This document shows positions 1-6,035 of a stretch of 10,466 bases of DNA, one piece after another. The translations under genes were made by a program, and so were the position numbers. This DNA comes from an uncultured Collinsella sp. (GTDB lineage Bacteria > Actinomycetota > Coriobacteriia > Coriobacteriales > Coriobacteriaceae). The stretch is taken from contig UQLA01000024.1 in the NCBI GenBank assembly GCA_900541745.1, positions 1 through 10,466 on the forward strand, written 5' to 3'. How positions within the stretch are numbered: position 1 is the first letter of the stretch; each line of letters opens with the position of its first letter. Under the pieces are notes generated by a model. That model did not search any database. It was not told where the DNA came from and saw only the letters and a program-made list of their open reading frames with translations.

Positions 1-26
1 GGCCCGTGGGTTATACCCTAAGAGCA

Positions 27-49
27 AACCACCCTTTTTAAGGGTGGTT
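27..49. terminator. Hairpin at left edge, possible terminator of an upstream gene
   Basis: A perfect 10-bp stem (AACCACCCTT pairing with AAGGGTGGTT) closes a TTT loop. Neither strand continues into a clean T-run: the minus strand gives TTTGCTCTT and the plus strand gives CTGATTAT. It may end transcription from a gene outside the window, on either strand. The stem is certain; the terminator role is inferred. Confidence 0.45.
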
Positions 50-103
50 CTGATTATAGAGAAGGGAGGGGTCTGTCGAGAACTTCTGTAGGACCTTTGG
101 GCA

Positions 104-208
104 GGTTGTGAAGGGGGTGCGTTCACGGGCGACAACCGACCGTCCGCTCGGTTCGATGCGGTTGATGGGCGGTCGGATGGTACTCTAATCGGGCTTCGAA
201 ACAGAAGC
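104..208. other. Cluster of three hairpins upstream of ndk, function unknown
   Basis: This stretch lies in the 353-bp region before ndk, which has no convincing gene. Three inverted repeats follow each other: GGTTGT (104-109) with ACAACC (132-137); CCGACCGTCC (136-145) with GGGCGGTCGG (167-176), one mismatch; and GCTTC (193-197) with GAAGC (204-208). The first two share bases 136-137, so they compete slightly. All lie upstream of the predicted ndk promoter, so they would belong to another transcript or act as DNA. No known RNA family is recognised. Confidence 0.3.
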
Positions 209-219
209 GACACATATGG

Positions 220-251
220 AGCGTTTTAATAAATTGCAGCGTTTCAATAAA
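220..251. repeat. Tandem direct repeat AGCGTTTYAATAAA upstream of ndk promoter
   Basis: Two 14-bp copies, at 220-233 and 238-251, differ at one base (T or C) and lie 18 bp apart start to start. They sit just upstream of the predicted ndk -35 region, where an activator or repressor could bind. Read on the minus strand, each is TTTATTNAAACGCT, which matches two sites upstream of rpiB at 1453-1466 and 1476-1489. The repeat is seen directly; a regulatory role is inferred. Confidence 0.45.
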
Positions 252-261
252 CAGCTTTTTG

Positions 262-290
262 TTTAACTGCAGCTAAAACTCTGTTACGAT
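262..290 (+). promoter_or_regulatory. Candidate ndk promoter with overlapping palindrome
   Basis: A possible -35 box TTTAAC (262-267), a 17-bp spacer and a -10 box TACGAT (285-290) would start transcription near 297 and give a leader of about 57 nt. An imperfect 16-bp palindrome centred on CTGCAG (262-277, one mismatched pair) covers the -35 box and part of the spacer, a natural position for a repressor site. The match to the consensus is moderate. Confidence 0.4.
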
Positions 291-353
291 GCAGTCCAGG
301 CGGGTGCCGGAATGGGACTTGGGCACGCGCGAACCTACTTGAAAGGCTACCTT

Positions 354-758
354 ATGGCTATCGAGAAGACTTTCATCATGATTAAGCCCGACGCCGTGCG
401 CGACCGCAAGATCGGCGAGATCGTTGCTCGCATTGAGCGCAGCGGCCTTGTCATCGAGCGCATGGAGATGACCACGCTCGAGCGCGCTACCGTCGAGGAG
501 CACTACGCCCATCTGGCCGACAAGCCCTTCTTTGGCAGTCTCTGCGACTTTATGACGAGCGGTCCGGTCGTCAAGATGGTCGTTTCCGGTCTCTCCGCTG
601 TCTCCAAGATGCGCACCCTTATGGGCGCTACTAACCCGCTTGATGCTGCCCCCGGCACCATTCGCGGCGACTTTGCTGTCGATGTCAATGCCAACGTGAT
701 CCACGGCTCCGACTGCCTGGAGAACGCCGAGATCGAGATCAAGCGCTTTTTTGGCTAA
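354..758 (+). CDS. ndk: Nucleoside diphosphate kinase
   Basis: This enzyme moves the terminal phosphate of ATP onto other nucleoside diphosphates through a phosphohistidine intermediate, balancing NTP and dNTP pools in the cytoplasm. The 134-residue protein is normal length for the family. It begins MAIEKTFIMIKPDAV, the classic N-terminal strand with the KPDA motif, and carries the catalytic-histidine motif NVIHGSD near residue 117 followed by the usual SxxxAxxEI-like end (LENAEIEI). The ATG at 354 is chosen because GAAAGG lies 7 nt upstream; an in-frame ATG at 312 would add 14 residues outside the conserved fold and has no good ribosome binding site. It appears to be a single-gene unit: promoter upstream, terminator at 797-834, and the next gene on the other strand. 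Confidence 0.97.
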   Translation: MAIEKTFIMIKPDAVRDRKIGEIVARIERSGLVIERMEMTTLERATVEEHYAHLADKPFFGSLCDFMTSGPVVKMVVSGLSAVSKMRTLMGATNPLDAAPGTIRGDFAVDVNANVIHGSDCLENAEIEIKRFFG

Positions 759-796
759 ACCAGCTTTGACTCCTTAAAGCTGTTAGCGTGTGGCTT

Positions 797-834
797 GGGC
801 GCTGCGGAATTCCATCCGCGGCGCCCTTTTTATT
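797..834 (+). terminator. Intrinsic terminator of ndk
   Basis: A 12-bp stem, GGGCGCTGCGGA (797-808) with TCCGCGGCGCCC (815-826) and one G-U pair, is followed at once by TTTTTATT. It lies 38 bp after the ndk stop codon. Confidence 0.92.
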
Positions 835-839
835 CCAAA

Positions 840-883
840 ATCTATGAAGGGGCCCGCTCGGACATGAGCTCCGAGCGGGCCCC
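840..883 (-). terminator. Intrinsic terminator of rpiB
   Basis: A perfect 14-bp stem, GGGGCCCGCTCGGA (849-862) with its complement (870-883), has a 7-nt loop. On the minus strand it follows the rpiB stop by 27 bp and leads into TTCATAGATTTTGG, a broken T-rich tail. With the ndk terminator it insulates the two convergent genes. Confidence 0.8.
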
Positions 884-910
884 TGCTGTTAGCTTGTGGC
901 ACTGAGTAGT

Positions 911-1378
911 TTAGGCCTCGTCGACGACCTTGAGGCCGCGCGTGTGGTCGATCTCGTTGAGGAGGTTAACGCGACGCTCGTGACGACCGCCCTCAAACTC
1001 GGCGTCGAGCCACTCGTCGACAATCATCTTGGCGAGCTCGGAGCCCACGACGCGGGCGCCAAAGGCGAGCACGTTGGTGTTGTTGTGCATGCGGGAGAGC
1101 TTGGCGCTGAAGGGCTCGGAGCATACGACGGCGCGAACACCTTCGACCTTGTTGGCGGCCAGGCTGATGCCGACGCCGGTACCGCAGATCAGGATACCCA
1201 GGTCGACGTCACCGTTGGCCACGGCCTTACCCACCTTGTAGCCGGCGATGGGGTAATCGAAGCTCTCGGAGGTGTCGGTTCCAAAGTTCACGACCTCACA
1301 GCCGCGCTCCTTCAGGTGCTCGGAGATAATGTTCTTGAGCTCGACGGCGGCATGGTCGTTACCGATACCAATCTTCAT
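911..1378 (-). CDS. rpiB: Ribose-5-phosphate isomerase B (RpiB/LacAB family)
   Basis: It interconverts ribose 5-phosphate and ribulose 5-phosphate in the non-oxidative pentose phosphate pathway. The 155-residue protein aligns from end to end with my memory of E. coli RpiB: the N-terminal strand MKIGIGNDHA holds Asp8 and His9, the active-site loop ILICGTGVGIS carries the catalytic Cys65 and Thr67, and RMHNNTNVLAFG holds His98 and Asn99. Arg132 and Arg136 in GGRHERR are placed to bind phosphate. Related LacA/LacB and allose isomerases share this fold, so the sugar could differ, but the Cys-type active site and lack of a sugar operon favour RpiB. The ATG has GAGAGGAA upstream at proper spacing. 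The gene is transcribed alone, away from cyuA and towards ndk. Confidence 0.95.
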   Translation of the reverse strand: MKIGIGNDHAAVELKNIISEHLKERGCEVVNFGTDTSESFDYPIAGYKVGKAVANGDVDLGILICGTGVGISLAANKVEGVRAVVCSEPFSAKLSRMHNNTNVLAFGARVVGSELAKMIVDEWLDAEFEGGRHERRVNLLNEIDHTRGLKVVDEA

Positions 1379-1438
1379 GAGTGGTTCCTCTCTGGTCCGT
1401 GCGGCGGAATTGCTAAAGGTTTTACCGCGTTCGACTGC

Positions 1439-1489
1439 ATGATAGCGCGACTTTTGTGTAAACGCTCGGGCGTTTTTTGGTCAAACGCT
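1439..1489 (-). promoter_or_regulatory. Candidate rpiB promoter and two AAACGCT operator-like sites
   Basis: On the minus strand, TATCAT (1439-1444) is a good -10 box that would start rpiB transcription near 1432; the -35 box is poor. Just upstream are two copies of TTTRKKNAAACGCT on the plus strand, at 1453-1466 and 1476-1489, 23 bp apart. The second reads AAACGCTTT and fits the AANCGNTT core common in LacI-family operators. The first overlaps a small dyad AAACGC-TCGG-GCGTTT (1460-1475). Regulator identity is unknown. Confidence 0.35.
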
Positions 1490-1574
1490 TTAGCATGCAA
1501 CAAGACTTACTTCTCATGAATTAATGCCGTCAGTTTGCGCTTGAACGCCGTCCGCCGGAACTTGGGTTGCGGTT

Positions 1575-1614
1575 TTTGATGCATTGTTATCAAATAAATA
1601 GAGTTAACTATTAT
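1575..1614 (+). promoter_or_regulatory. Candidate cyuA promoter region with TTTGAT/ATCAAA dyad
   Basis: This AT-rich stretch lies 37-76 bp before the cyuA start. It holds an inverted repeat TTTGAT (1575-1580) with ATCAAA (1589-1594), 8 bp apart, and promoter-like boxes TTGTTA (1584-1589) and TATTAT (1609-1614) with a long 19-bp spacer. The dyad overlaps the -35 box, so a cysteine-responsive regulator could act here. Box assignment is uncertain. Confidence 0.3.
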
Positions 1615-1650
1615 TGAGAGCCCAGTCCGTTATGTAAGCAGGAGATACCT

Positions 1651-2970
1651 ATGCCTACCGATTCCATTCGCGATGCCGCTTTTTGCGATGTCTTGAACCG
1701 CGAGCTTGTCTGCGCGCTCGGCTGCACTGAGCCCATTGCCGTTGCCTATGCAGCGGCGCTGGCGAGCCAGACGCTTGGCTGCGAGCCCGAGCATATGGAC
1801 GTTGCCTGTTCGGGCAATATCATCAAGAACGTCAAGAGCGTGACCGTGCCCAACTCGGGCGGCATGCATGGTATTGAGGCGGCGGCCGTGCTGGGTGCCG
1901 TGGGCGGCGACGCCAAGAGCGCGCTCGAGGTGCTCGAGAGCGTTGACGATAAAGACCGTGCGCGCGTGGCCGAGCTCCTCGCTGACGCCGGCTACTGCGA
2001 TGTGTCGCTTGTCGAGGGTGTGCCCAACCTCTACATCAAGGTGACTGCCACGGCCGGGGGCCATACCGCGGTCGTCGAGATTACCGACCACCACACTAAT
2101 GTTACGTGCCATACGCTCGACGGTATTCCGGTATGCGGCAAGTCGGCGGGGGAGTGTGCCGCCTGCGCCGAGCGCGTCGTGGCCGAGCGTGCGGCAGATA
2201 GCGCTGACACGCCCATGTCGATCGAGTCCATCATCGACTTTATCGAGGACGGTGACATTGAGGACGCCCGCGCTGCCGTTGAGCGTCAGATCGAACTGAA
2301 CGGTGCGATCAGTGCCGAGGGCCTGGCGCACGCTTGGGGTGCCGAGGTGGGCCGCACACTGCTGGGCGCACGTGCCGATGACGTCGCCTGCCGTGCCCGT
2401 GCCCGTGCAGCCGCCGGGTCCGATGCCCGCATGAACGGCTGCGCGCTGCCGGTCGCCATTGTGTGCGGCTCGGGCAATCAGGGCATTACTTGCGCGCTGC
2501 CTGTTATGGAGTATGCCGAGTACCTGCGCTGCGACCATGAACGCCTGGTTCGTGCCGTGATGCTGTCCGATCTGATCGCCGTGCATATCAAGAGCTATAT
2601 TGGTGCGCTCTCGGCGTTTTGTGGCGCTATTTGCGCCGCATGCGGTGCCGGCGCCGCGATTACCTGGCTGTGCGGTGGCACGCACGAGCAGATTGGTGCG
2701 ACGGTCTCGAACACGCTCGGTAACGTTGGCGGCATCGTGTGCGATGGCGCCAAGGCAAGCTGTGCCGCCAAGATTTCGGCAGCCGTTGACGCTGCGATTC
2801 TGGGTCACGATATGGCCATGCAGGGCCGCGGTTTCCGCGCCGGTGAGGGCCTGATCCAGGATACGGTGGAGGAGACTATCGCCAGCATGGGCTACGTGGG
2901 CCGCGTGGGCATGAAGGATACCGACGTCGAGATCCTCAACATCATGATTGGCAAGACTCGAGTTTGTTAG
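1651..2970 (+). CDS. cyuA: L-cysteine desulfidase, CyuA/YhaM family (UPF0597)
   Basis: Members of this family break down L-cysteine to pyruvate, ammonia and sulfide with an oxygen-sensitive [4Fe-4S] cluster; many are labelled serine dehydratase alpha-like. The 439-residue protein has the family start LGCTEPIA (Cys25), the GNIIKNVKSV motif (residues 55-64), SGGMHGIEAA (69-78), and the C-terminal blocks around Cys324 (SAFCGAICAACG) and Cys364 (GGIVCDGAKASC). The 40-residue step from Cys324 to Cys364 equals that between two of the three cluster cysteines I recall for the Methanocaldococcus enzyme, so Cys25, Cys324 and Cys364 are the likely ligands. The protein has 22 cysteines, including the last residue. 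AGGAG lies 6 nt before the ATG. Its stop overlaps the convergent HAD gene and leaves no space for a terminator. Serine or other beta-substituted amino acids are possible substrates. Confidence 0.9.
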   Translation: MPTDSIRDAAFCDVLNRELVCALGCTEPIAVAYAAALASQTLGCEPEHMDVACSGNIIKNVKSVTVPNSGGMHGIEAAAVLGAVGGDAKSALEVLESVDDKDRARVAELLADAGYCDVSLVEGVPNLYIKVTATAGGHTAVVEITDHHTNVTCHTLDGIPVCGKSAGECAACAERVVAERAADSADTPMSIESIIDFIEDGDIEDARAAVERQIELNGAISAEGLAHAWGAEVGRTLLGARADDVACRARARAAAGSDARMNGCALPVAIVCGSGNQGITCALPVMEYAEYLRCDHERLVRAVMLSDLIAVHIKSYIGALSAFCGAICAACGAGAAITWLCGGTHEQIGATVSNTLGNVGGIVCDGAKASCAAKISAAVDAAILGHDMAMQGRGFRAGEGLIQDTVEETIASMGYVGRVGMKDTDVEILNIMIGKTRVC

Positions 2971-3725
2971 GACAGTTCGTCGGCTATTTGGTGTTCGTAG
3001 AAGGCTTCTACTACGGCGTTAAAGTCGCGGGCGAAGTCTTCCATGGTTCCGCGCCAGGTGGCTCGGCTGGGCTTGCCCTGGCCTACATAGGCAGTCTGAA
3101 TGCCGCAGGCGGGGCTGGGGAAGTCGCGTTTGGGATCGTTGCCCACCATGAGGACCTCGTGCGGCTCGAGCCCCATCACCTGAAGCTGCTCTAGATAGTA
3201 GGTGGCATCGGGCTTGCAGCGGGTGGTGTTTCCCATGTGCGTGACGAGCTCAAAGGGGGCGTCGGCCAGATCGCCCCAACCCATGCGGCACTCGATGGCC
3301 CCCTGCGGAAAGCTGGGGTTGGTGAAGAGCGCGCAGCGCAGTCCTGCGTCCTGTACGGCCTGAAGCGCGGCGTGTGCGCCCGGCATGGCGTGGGCGTTGA
3401 TGACATCGTCGTTCTTGTACGGAAGAACTTCGCGGTCGTAGTAGGTAAACGCCTCGTAGATAAGTGGGTCCGAGAGGCAAATGCCGCACCGGCGCTCAAC
3501 CTCTTCTTGGTAGAACTCCAGATTGGTGCGATTATCCGTGCCGCTTCGGCGATTGGCGTTGAGGTCGACCAAGATGGTGCCGAGGCGTGCCATCGTGCCA
3601 CCGTGGCTGCGGCGACCGATATCCGCGAGCATCGACGAGACATCCTTAAAATAGCGAAGGATGAACGCGTTGAGGTTGATGCTAAGAAGCGTTTCGTCCA
3701 TATCGAAAACGACTGCTTTGAGCAC
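2967..3725 (-). CDS. HAD-superfamily hydrolase (phosphatase-like)
   Basis: This is a cytoplasmic HAD-fold protein of 252 residues, probably a small-molecule phosphatase; the substrate cannot be told. All four HAD motifs are visible: motif I DMDET with nucleophile Asp8 and acid/base Asp10; motif II LFTNPS with Thr135; motif III Lys171 in CKPDATYY; and motif IV GNDPKRD with Asp197 and Asp201. Between motifs I and II lies a long insert (about residues 15-110), as expected of a helical C1-type cap. The start is a GTG: AAAGG lies 7 nt upstream and Asp8 then falls at the usual distance from the N-terminus. The gene ends inside the cyuA stop region (4-bp overlap, TTAG) and faces away from rpsA. No clear promoter is seen upstream. 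Confidence 0.88.
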   Translation of the reverse strand: MLKAVVFDMDETLLSINLNAFILRYFKDVSSMLADIGRRSHGGTMARLGTILVDLNANRRSGTDNRTNLEFYQEEVERRCGICLSDPLIYEAFTYYDREVLPYKNDDVINAHAMPGAHAALQAVQDAGLRCALFTNPSFPQGAIECRMGWGDLADAPFELVTHMGNTTRCKPDATYYLEQLQVMGLEPHEVLMVGNDPKRDFPSPACGIQTAYVGQGKPSRATWRGTMEDFARDFNAVVEAFYEHQIADELS

Positions 3726-3881
3726 GTGGGCACCTTTCTCGATAAATCGTTCCAGAATCGTTGGCTCCGGATACTTTACCTCAAAGGCGTATGGGCAAAC
3801 TGCTTATCGTCAAGTTGTGGAGGCGGCTGTCCATAAGATTACGAAAAAGTCTCCACACGAGTAAAAAATCGCAGTTCACGC

Positions 3882-3940
3882 TTGAAATCGAACTCATTTC
3901 CCCGTAACCTATACGAACGTGATTGCATAAGCGTCACATT
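3882..3940 (+). promoter_or_regulatory. Candidate rpsA promoter in the 316-bp HAD/rpsA intergenic region
   Basis: The gap 3726-4041 has no convincing gene. TTGAAA (3882-3887), a 17-bp spacer and TAACCT (3905-3910) form the best promoter candidate and would start a leader of about 125 nt. Just after it is a dyad, AACGTGA (3916-3922) with TCACATT (3934-3940), one mismatch, 11 bp apart, placed across the predicted start site. The -10 box is weak, so the true promoter may differ. Confidence 0.3.
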
Positions 3941-3998
3941 AGTATCTGTCGGCTCCCGAGTGTTCCTAAACGTTGTGTGCTTGTCGCACCCTTCTGTA

Positions 3999-4037
3999 GG
4001 TCCTAGCAATCGGGGCCCCGTAGTTCGAAAGGGGTCC
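3999..4037 (+). promoter_or_regulatory. rpsA leader with two mutually exclusive hairpins over the ribosome binding site
   Basis: Hairpin A pairs GGTCC (3999-4003) with GGGCC (4013-4017). Hairpin B pairs GGGCCCC (4013-4019) with GGGGTCC (4031-4037), seven pairs including one G-U, and buries the GGGG of the ribosome binding site. They share 4013-4017 and cannot form together, so the leader could switch between open and closed states. The pairing is seen; the switch is inferred. Confidence 0.35.
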
Positions 4038-4041
4038 ACCT

Positions 4042-5208
4042 TTGAGTGAGATTCAGAACTCGTCCATTTTCTCTCTTGACGATGTCAATGAGGAGGAGAT
4101 GAACAACCTCATCGACGGTACGATTACCGACTTTGATGAGGGCGATCTCGTTAACGGCACTGTCGTTAAGATCGAGCATGACGAGGTGCTCGTTGACATC
4201 GGATTCAAGTCCGAGGGCGTTATCCCGGTCCGCGAGCTGTCCATCCGCAAGGACGCTAACCCTGCAGACATCGTTGCACTCGGTGATCCCATCGAGGCTC
4301 TGGTTCTCCAGAAGGAGGACAAGGACGGTCGTCTGGTCCTGTCCAAGAAGCGTGCCGAGTACGAGCGTGCTTGGAACCGCATCGAGGAGAAGTTCAACTC
4401 CGGCGAGAACGTCGAGGGCGAGGTTATCGAGGTTGTCAAGGGCGGCCTGATCCTCGACATCGGCCTGCGTGGCTTCCTGCCCGCTTCTCTCGTCGACCTC
4501 CGTCGTGTCAAGGACCTTACCTCCTACATGGGCACCCGCATCGAGGCCCGCGTCATCGAGATGGACCGCAACCGCAACAACGTCGTCCTCTCCCGTCGCG
4601 TCGTGCTCGAGGAGTCCCGTAAGGCCGAGCGCTCCGAGATCCTGTCCAAGCTCAAGTCTGGCATGCGTCTCCAGGGCACCGTTTCCTCCATCGTCGACTT
4701 CGGTGCCTTCGTCGACCTCGGCGGTATCGACGGCCTCATCCACATCTCCGAGCTCTCGTGGAACCACGTCAACCATCCTTCCGAGGTTGTCAAGGTCGGC
4801 CAGGAGGTCGAGGTCGAGGTTCTCGACGTCGATCTCAACCGCGAGCGCATCTCCCTGGGTCTCAAGCAGACCACCGAGGATCCGTGGCGCGCACTGGTCA
4901 AGAAGTACCCCGTCGGCGCTATCGTCGAGGGCACTGTGACCAAGCTTGTCCCGTTCGGCGCTTTCGTCGACCTGGGCGAGGGCATCGAGGGCCTGGTCCA
5001 CATCTCCGAGATGGCCAACAAGCACGTCGATCAGCCTTCTCAGGTCACCCACGTGGGCGACAAGGTTCAGGTCAAGGTCATGGAGATCGACCTCGACCGT
5101 CGTCGTATCTCCCTGTCCATGAAGTCTGCTGCTGAGACTCTGGGCGTCGAGATCGAGGTTACCCCGCTGCCTTCCGAGAAGAAGGACGACGAGACCGACG
5201 CCGAGTAA
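4042..5208 (+). CDS. rpsA: 30S ribosomal protein S1
   Basis: S1 binds mRNA on the small ribosomal subunit and helps start translation. The 388-residue protein has four S1/OB-fold repeats at about residues 34-103, 121-187, 207-276 and 292-361, the last two with the strongest RNA-binding signature (VDFGAFVDL...GLIHISEL and VPFGAFVDL...GLVHISEM). E. coli S1 has six repeats and about 557 residues; four fits actinobacterial S1. The N-terminus (residues 1-25) is acidic and lacks an IspH-type fusion; the C-terminus ends in a charged tail (KKDDETDAE). The start is a TTG, chosen because GAAAGGGG lies 7 nt upstream and no better in-frame start precedes the first repeat. Codon use is strongly biased to C-ending and CGT codons, as in highly expressed genes. 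It is followed by a strong terminator. Confidence 0.95.
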   Translation: MSEIQNSSIFSLDDVNEEEMNNLIDGTITDFDEGDLVNGTVVKIEHDEVLVDIGFKSEGVIPVRELSIRKDANPADIVALGDPIEALVLQKEDKDGRLVLSKKRAEYERAWNRIEEKFNSGENVEGEVIEVVKGGLILDIGLRGFLPASLVDLRRVKDLTSYMGTRIEARVIEMDRNRNNVVLSRRVVLEESRKAERSEILSKLKSGMRLQGTVSSIVDFGAFVDLGGIDGLIHISELSWNHVNHPSEVVKVGQEVEVEVLDVDLNRERISLGLKQTTEDPWRALVKKYPVGAIVEGTVTKLVPFGAFVDLGEGIEGLVHISEMANKHVDQPSQVTHVGDKVQVKVMEIDLDRRRISLSMKSAAETLGVEIEVTPLPSEKKDDETDAE

Positions 5209-5234
5209 ATCGGTTTGACGATCACATGTTTTAA

Positions 5235-5267
5235 GGGATCCGTCCGCAATGGACGGGTCCCTTTTTG
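5235..5267 (+). terminator. Intrinsic terminator of rpsA
   Basis: An 11-bp stem, GGGATCCGTCC (5235-5245) with GGACGGGTCCC (5251-5261) and one G-U pair, has a GCAAT loop and is followed by TTTTTGC. It begins 27 bp after the rpsA stop. Confidence 0.93.
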
Positions 5268-5361
5268 CATTTGTTGCTGAGGTGCGCGATGCTGCCCGTG
5301 TGCAATGCCGCCTAGGCTGTTCACAGGCTATTGGGTTGTTGGTGCATGAAGAATGCCGACA

Positions 5362-5411
5362 TCCCGCCTCGGGGAGGAGGCGGGAACGCACCGAGTAGAC
5401 GGAGGGGTGCG
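5362..5411. other. Two consecutive hairpins of unknown role between rpsA and rnpB
   Basis: The stretch 5268-5513 holds no convincing gene. It contains a perfect 9-bp stem TCCCGCCTC (5362-5370) with GAGGCGGGA (5377-5385) and a purine-only loop GGGGAG, directly followed by CGCACC (5387-5392) with GGTGCG (5406-5411). Neither has a T-run on either strand, so they are not ordinary terminators. SRP RNA, 6S RNA and T-box signatures were looked for and not seen. Confidence 0.35.
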
Positions 5412-5513
5412 GAGCGCGGTCGCGTCTCGACTGACGACGTTGCCCATCGACGACACTATTGTACTGCATAGCGTGGTTCTTGGTTTATCGTGTCGAACGC
5501 TTGTGTTGTGCCA

Positions 5514-5540
5514 TTGCCTTTGGCAACGGTGTGCTACACT
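5514..5540 (+). promoter_or_regulatory. rnpB promoter with extended -10
   Basis: TGCTACACT (5532-5540) is an extended -10 box (TG-N-TACACT). TTGCCT (5514-5519) is a possible -35 box with a short 15-bp spacer. The start would fall at about 5547-5549, exactly where the folded 5' end of RNase P RNA begins. Confidence 0.6.
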
Positions 5541-5548
5541 CTTGCACT

Positions 5549-5910
5549 GCTGAGTGGGCCAGACGGTCGCGCGATGTGCTGCTTGCGGCACGCGTGAGGA
5601 AAGTCCGGGCTCCAGAGGGCGGGATGCCGGCTAACGGCCGGGCGGAGTGATCCGACGGAAAGCGCCGCAGAAAAGAAGACTCCCACCTGCGCCGCAAGGC
5701 GTAAAGGGAAAAGCTGAAACGGTGGTGTAAGAGACCACCAGCGTCGTGGCAACACGGCGGCTTGGCAAGCCCCATCCGGAGCAAGCGCGAATAGGAACGC
5801 TATGGGCCGGCCCGGTCCGCGTTCGGGTAGCGTGCGTGGAGCTGCACGGTAACGTGCAGACAAGATAAATGACCGTTCACGACAGAACCCGGCTTATAGG
5901 CCCACTCAGC
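5549..5910 (+). ncRNA. rnpB: RNase P RNA, bacterial class A
   Basis: This is the catalytic RNA that trims tRNA 5' leaders together with the RnpA protein. The ends pair as helix P1: GCTGAGTGGGCC (5549-5560) with GGCCCACTCAGC (5899-5910), a perfect 12-bp stem. The universally conserved P4 strands are present: GAGGAAAGTCCGGGCTCC (5596-5613) and ACAGAACCCGGCTTATAG (5882-5899). Between them are GTAAGAGACCACCAG, typical of the specificity domain, GGAGCAAG of the P15 region, and GATAAATGACCG ahead of the 3' P4 strand. The length of about 362 nt suits class A. The mature ends are inferred from P1; the transcript probably runs on to the hairpin at 5928-6025. Confidence 0.97.
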
Positions 5911-5927
5911 TTTCTTGTCGACGCTGC

Positions 5928-6035
5928 GACGGCGTCAGCTGGCCGATTTGGCGCTCATTCGTCGGTCGCCGCCATAAGGCGTGCTCCCTCCTCTTTCGGG
6001 CCAAATCGACTCAGCTGACGCCGTCTCGCTGTTTT
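5928..6035 (+). terminator. Long imperfect inverted repeat after rnpB, probable terminator
   Basis: The left arm 5928-5952 and right arm 6000-6025 match over GACGGCGTCAGCTG and CGATTTGGC, differing only by a small central bulge (GC against AGT). The spacer is 47 nt. The right arm runs into TCGCTGTTTTTG, so it can act as a rho-independent terminator for rnpB, although its 25-bp arms and long loop are larger than the other terminators here. A transposable-element remnant is an alternative. Confidence 0.55.

Noticed and set aside
312..353. Upstream ATG giving a longer ndk
   Set aside because: It adds residues before the conserved NDK N-terminus and lacks a suitable ribosome binding site, while the ATG at 354 has one.
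896..1519. 207-codon open frame on the plus strand
   Set aside because: It is antisense to rpiB and extends into the control region; no domain is seen and its ATG overlaps the gap beside the rpiB terminator.
1630..2808. 392-codon open frame on the minus strand
   Set aside because: It is antisense to cyuA, whose protein has clear family motifs; the antisense product is rich in His, Arg, Gly and Ala with no recognisable domain.
3661..3864. 67-codon plus-strand frame whose end looks protein-like
   Set aside because: It starts antisense to the HAD gene, lacks a ribosome binding site and has no recognisable domain; the tail is short enough for chance.
4003..5469. 488-codon open frame on the minus strand
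   Set aside because: It lies antisense to rpsA, is full of Asp/Leu/Val repeats created by the complementary codons of the S1 repeats, and runs across the rpsA terminator.
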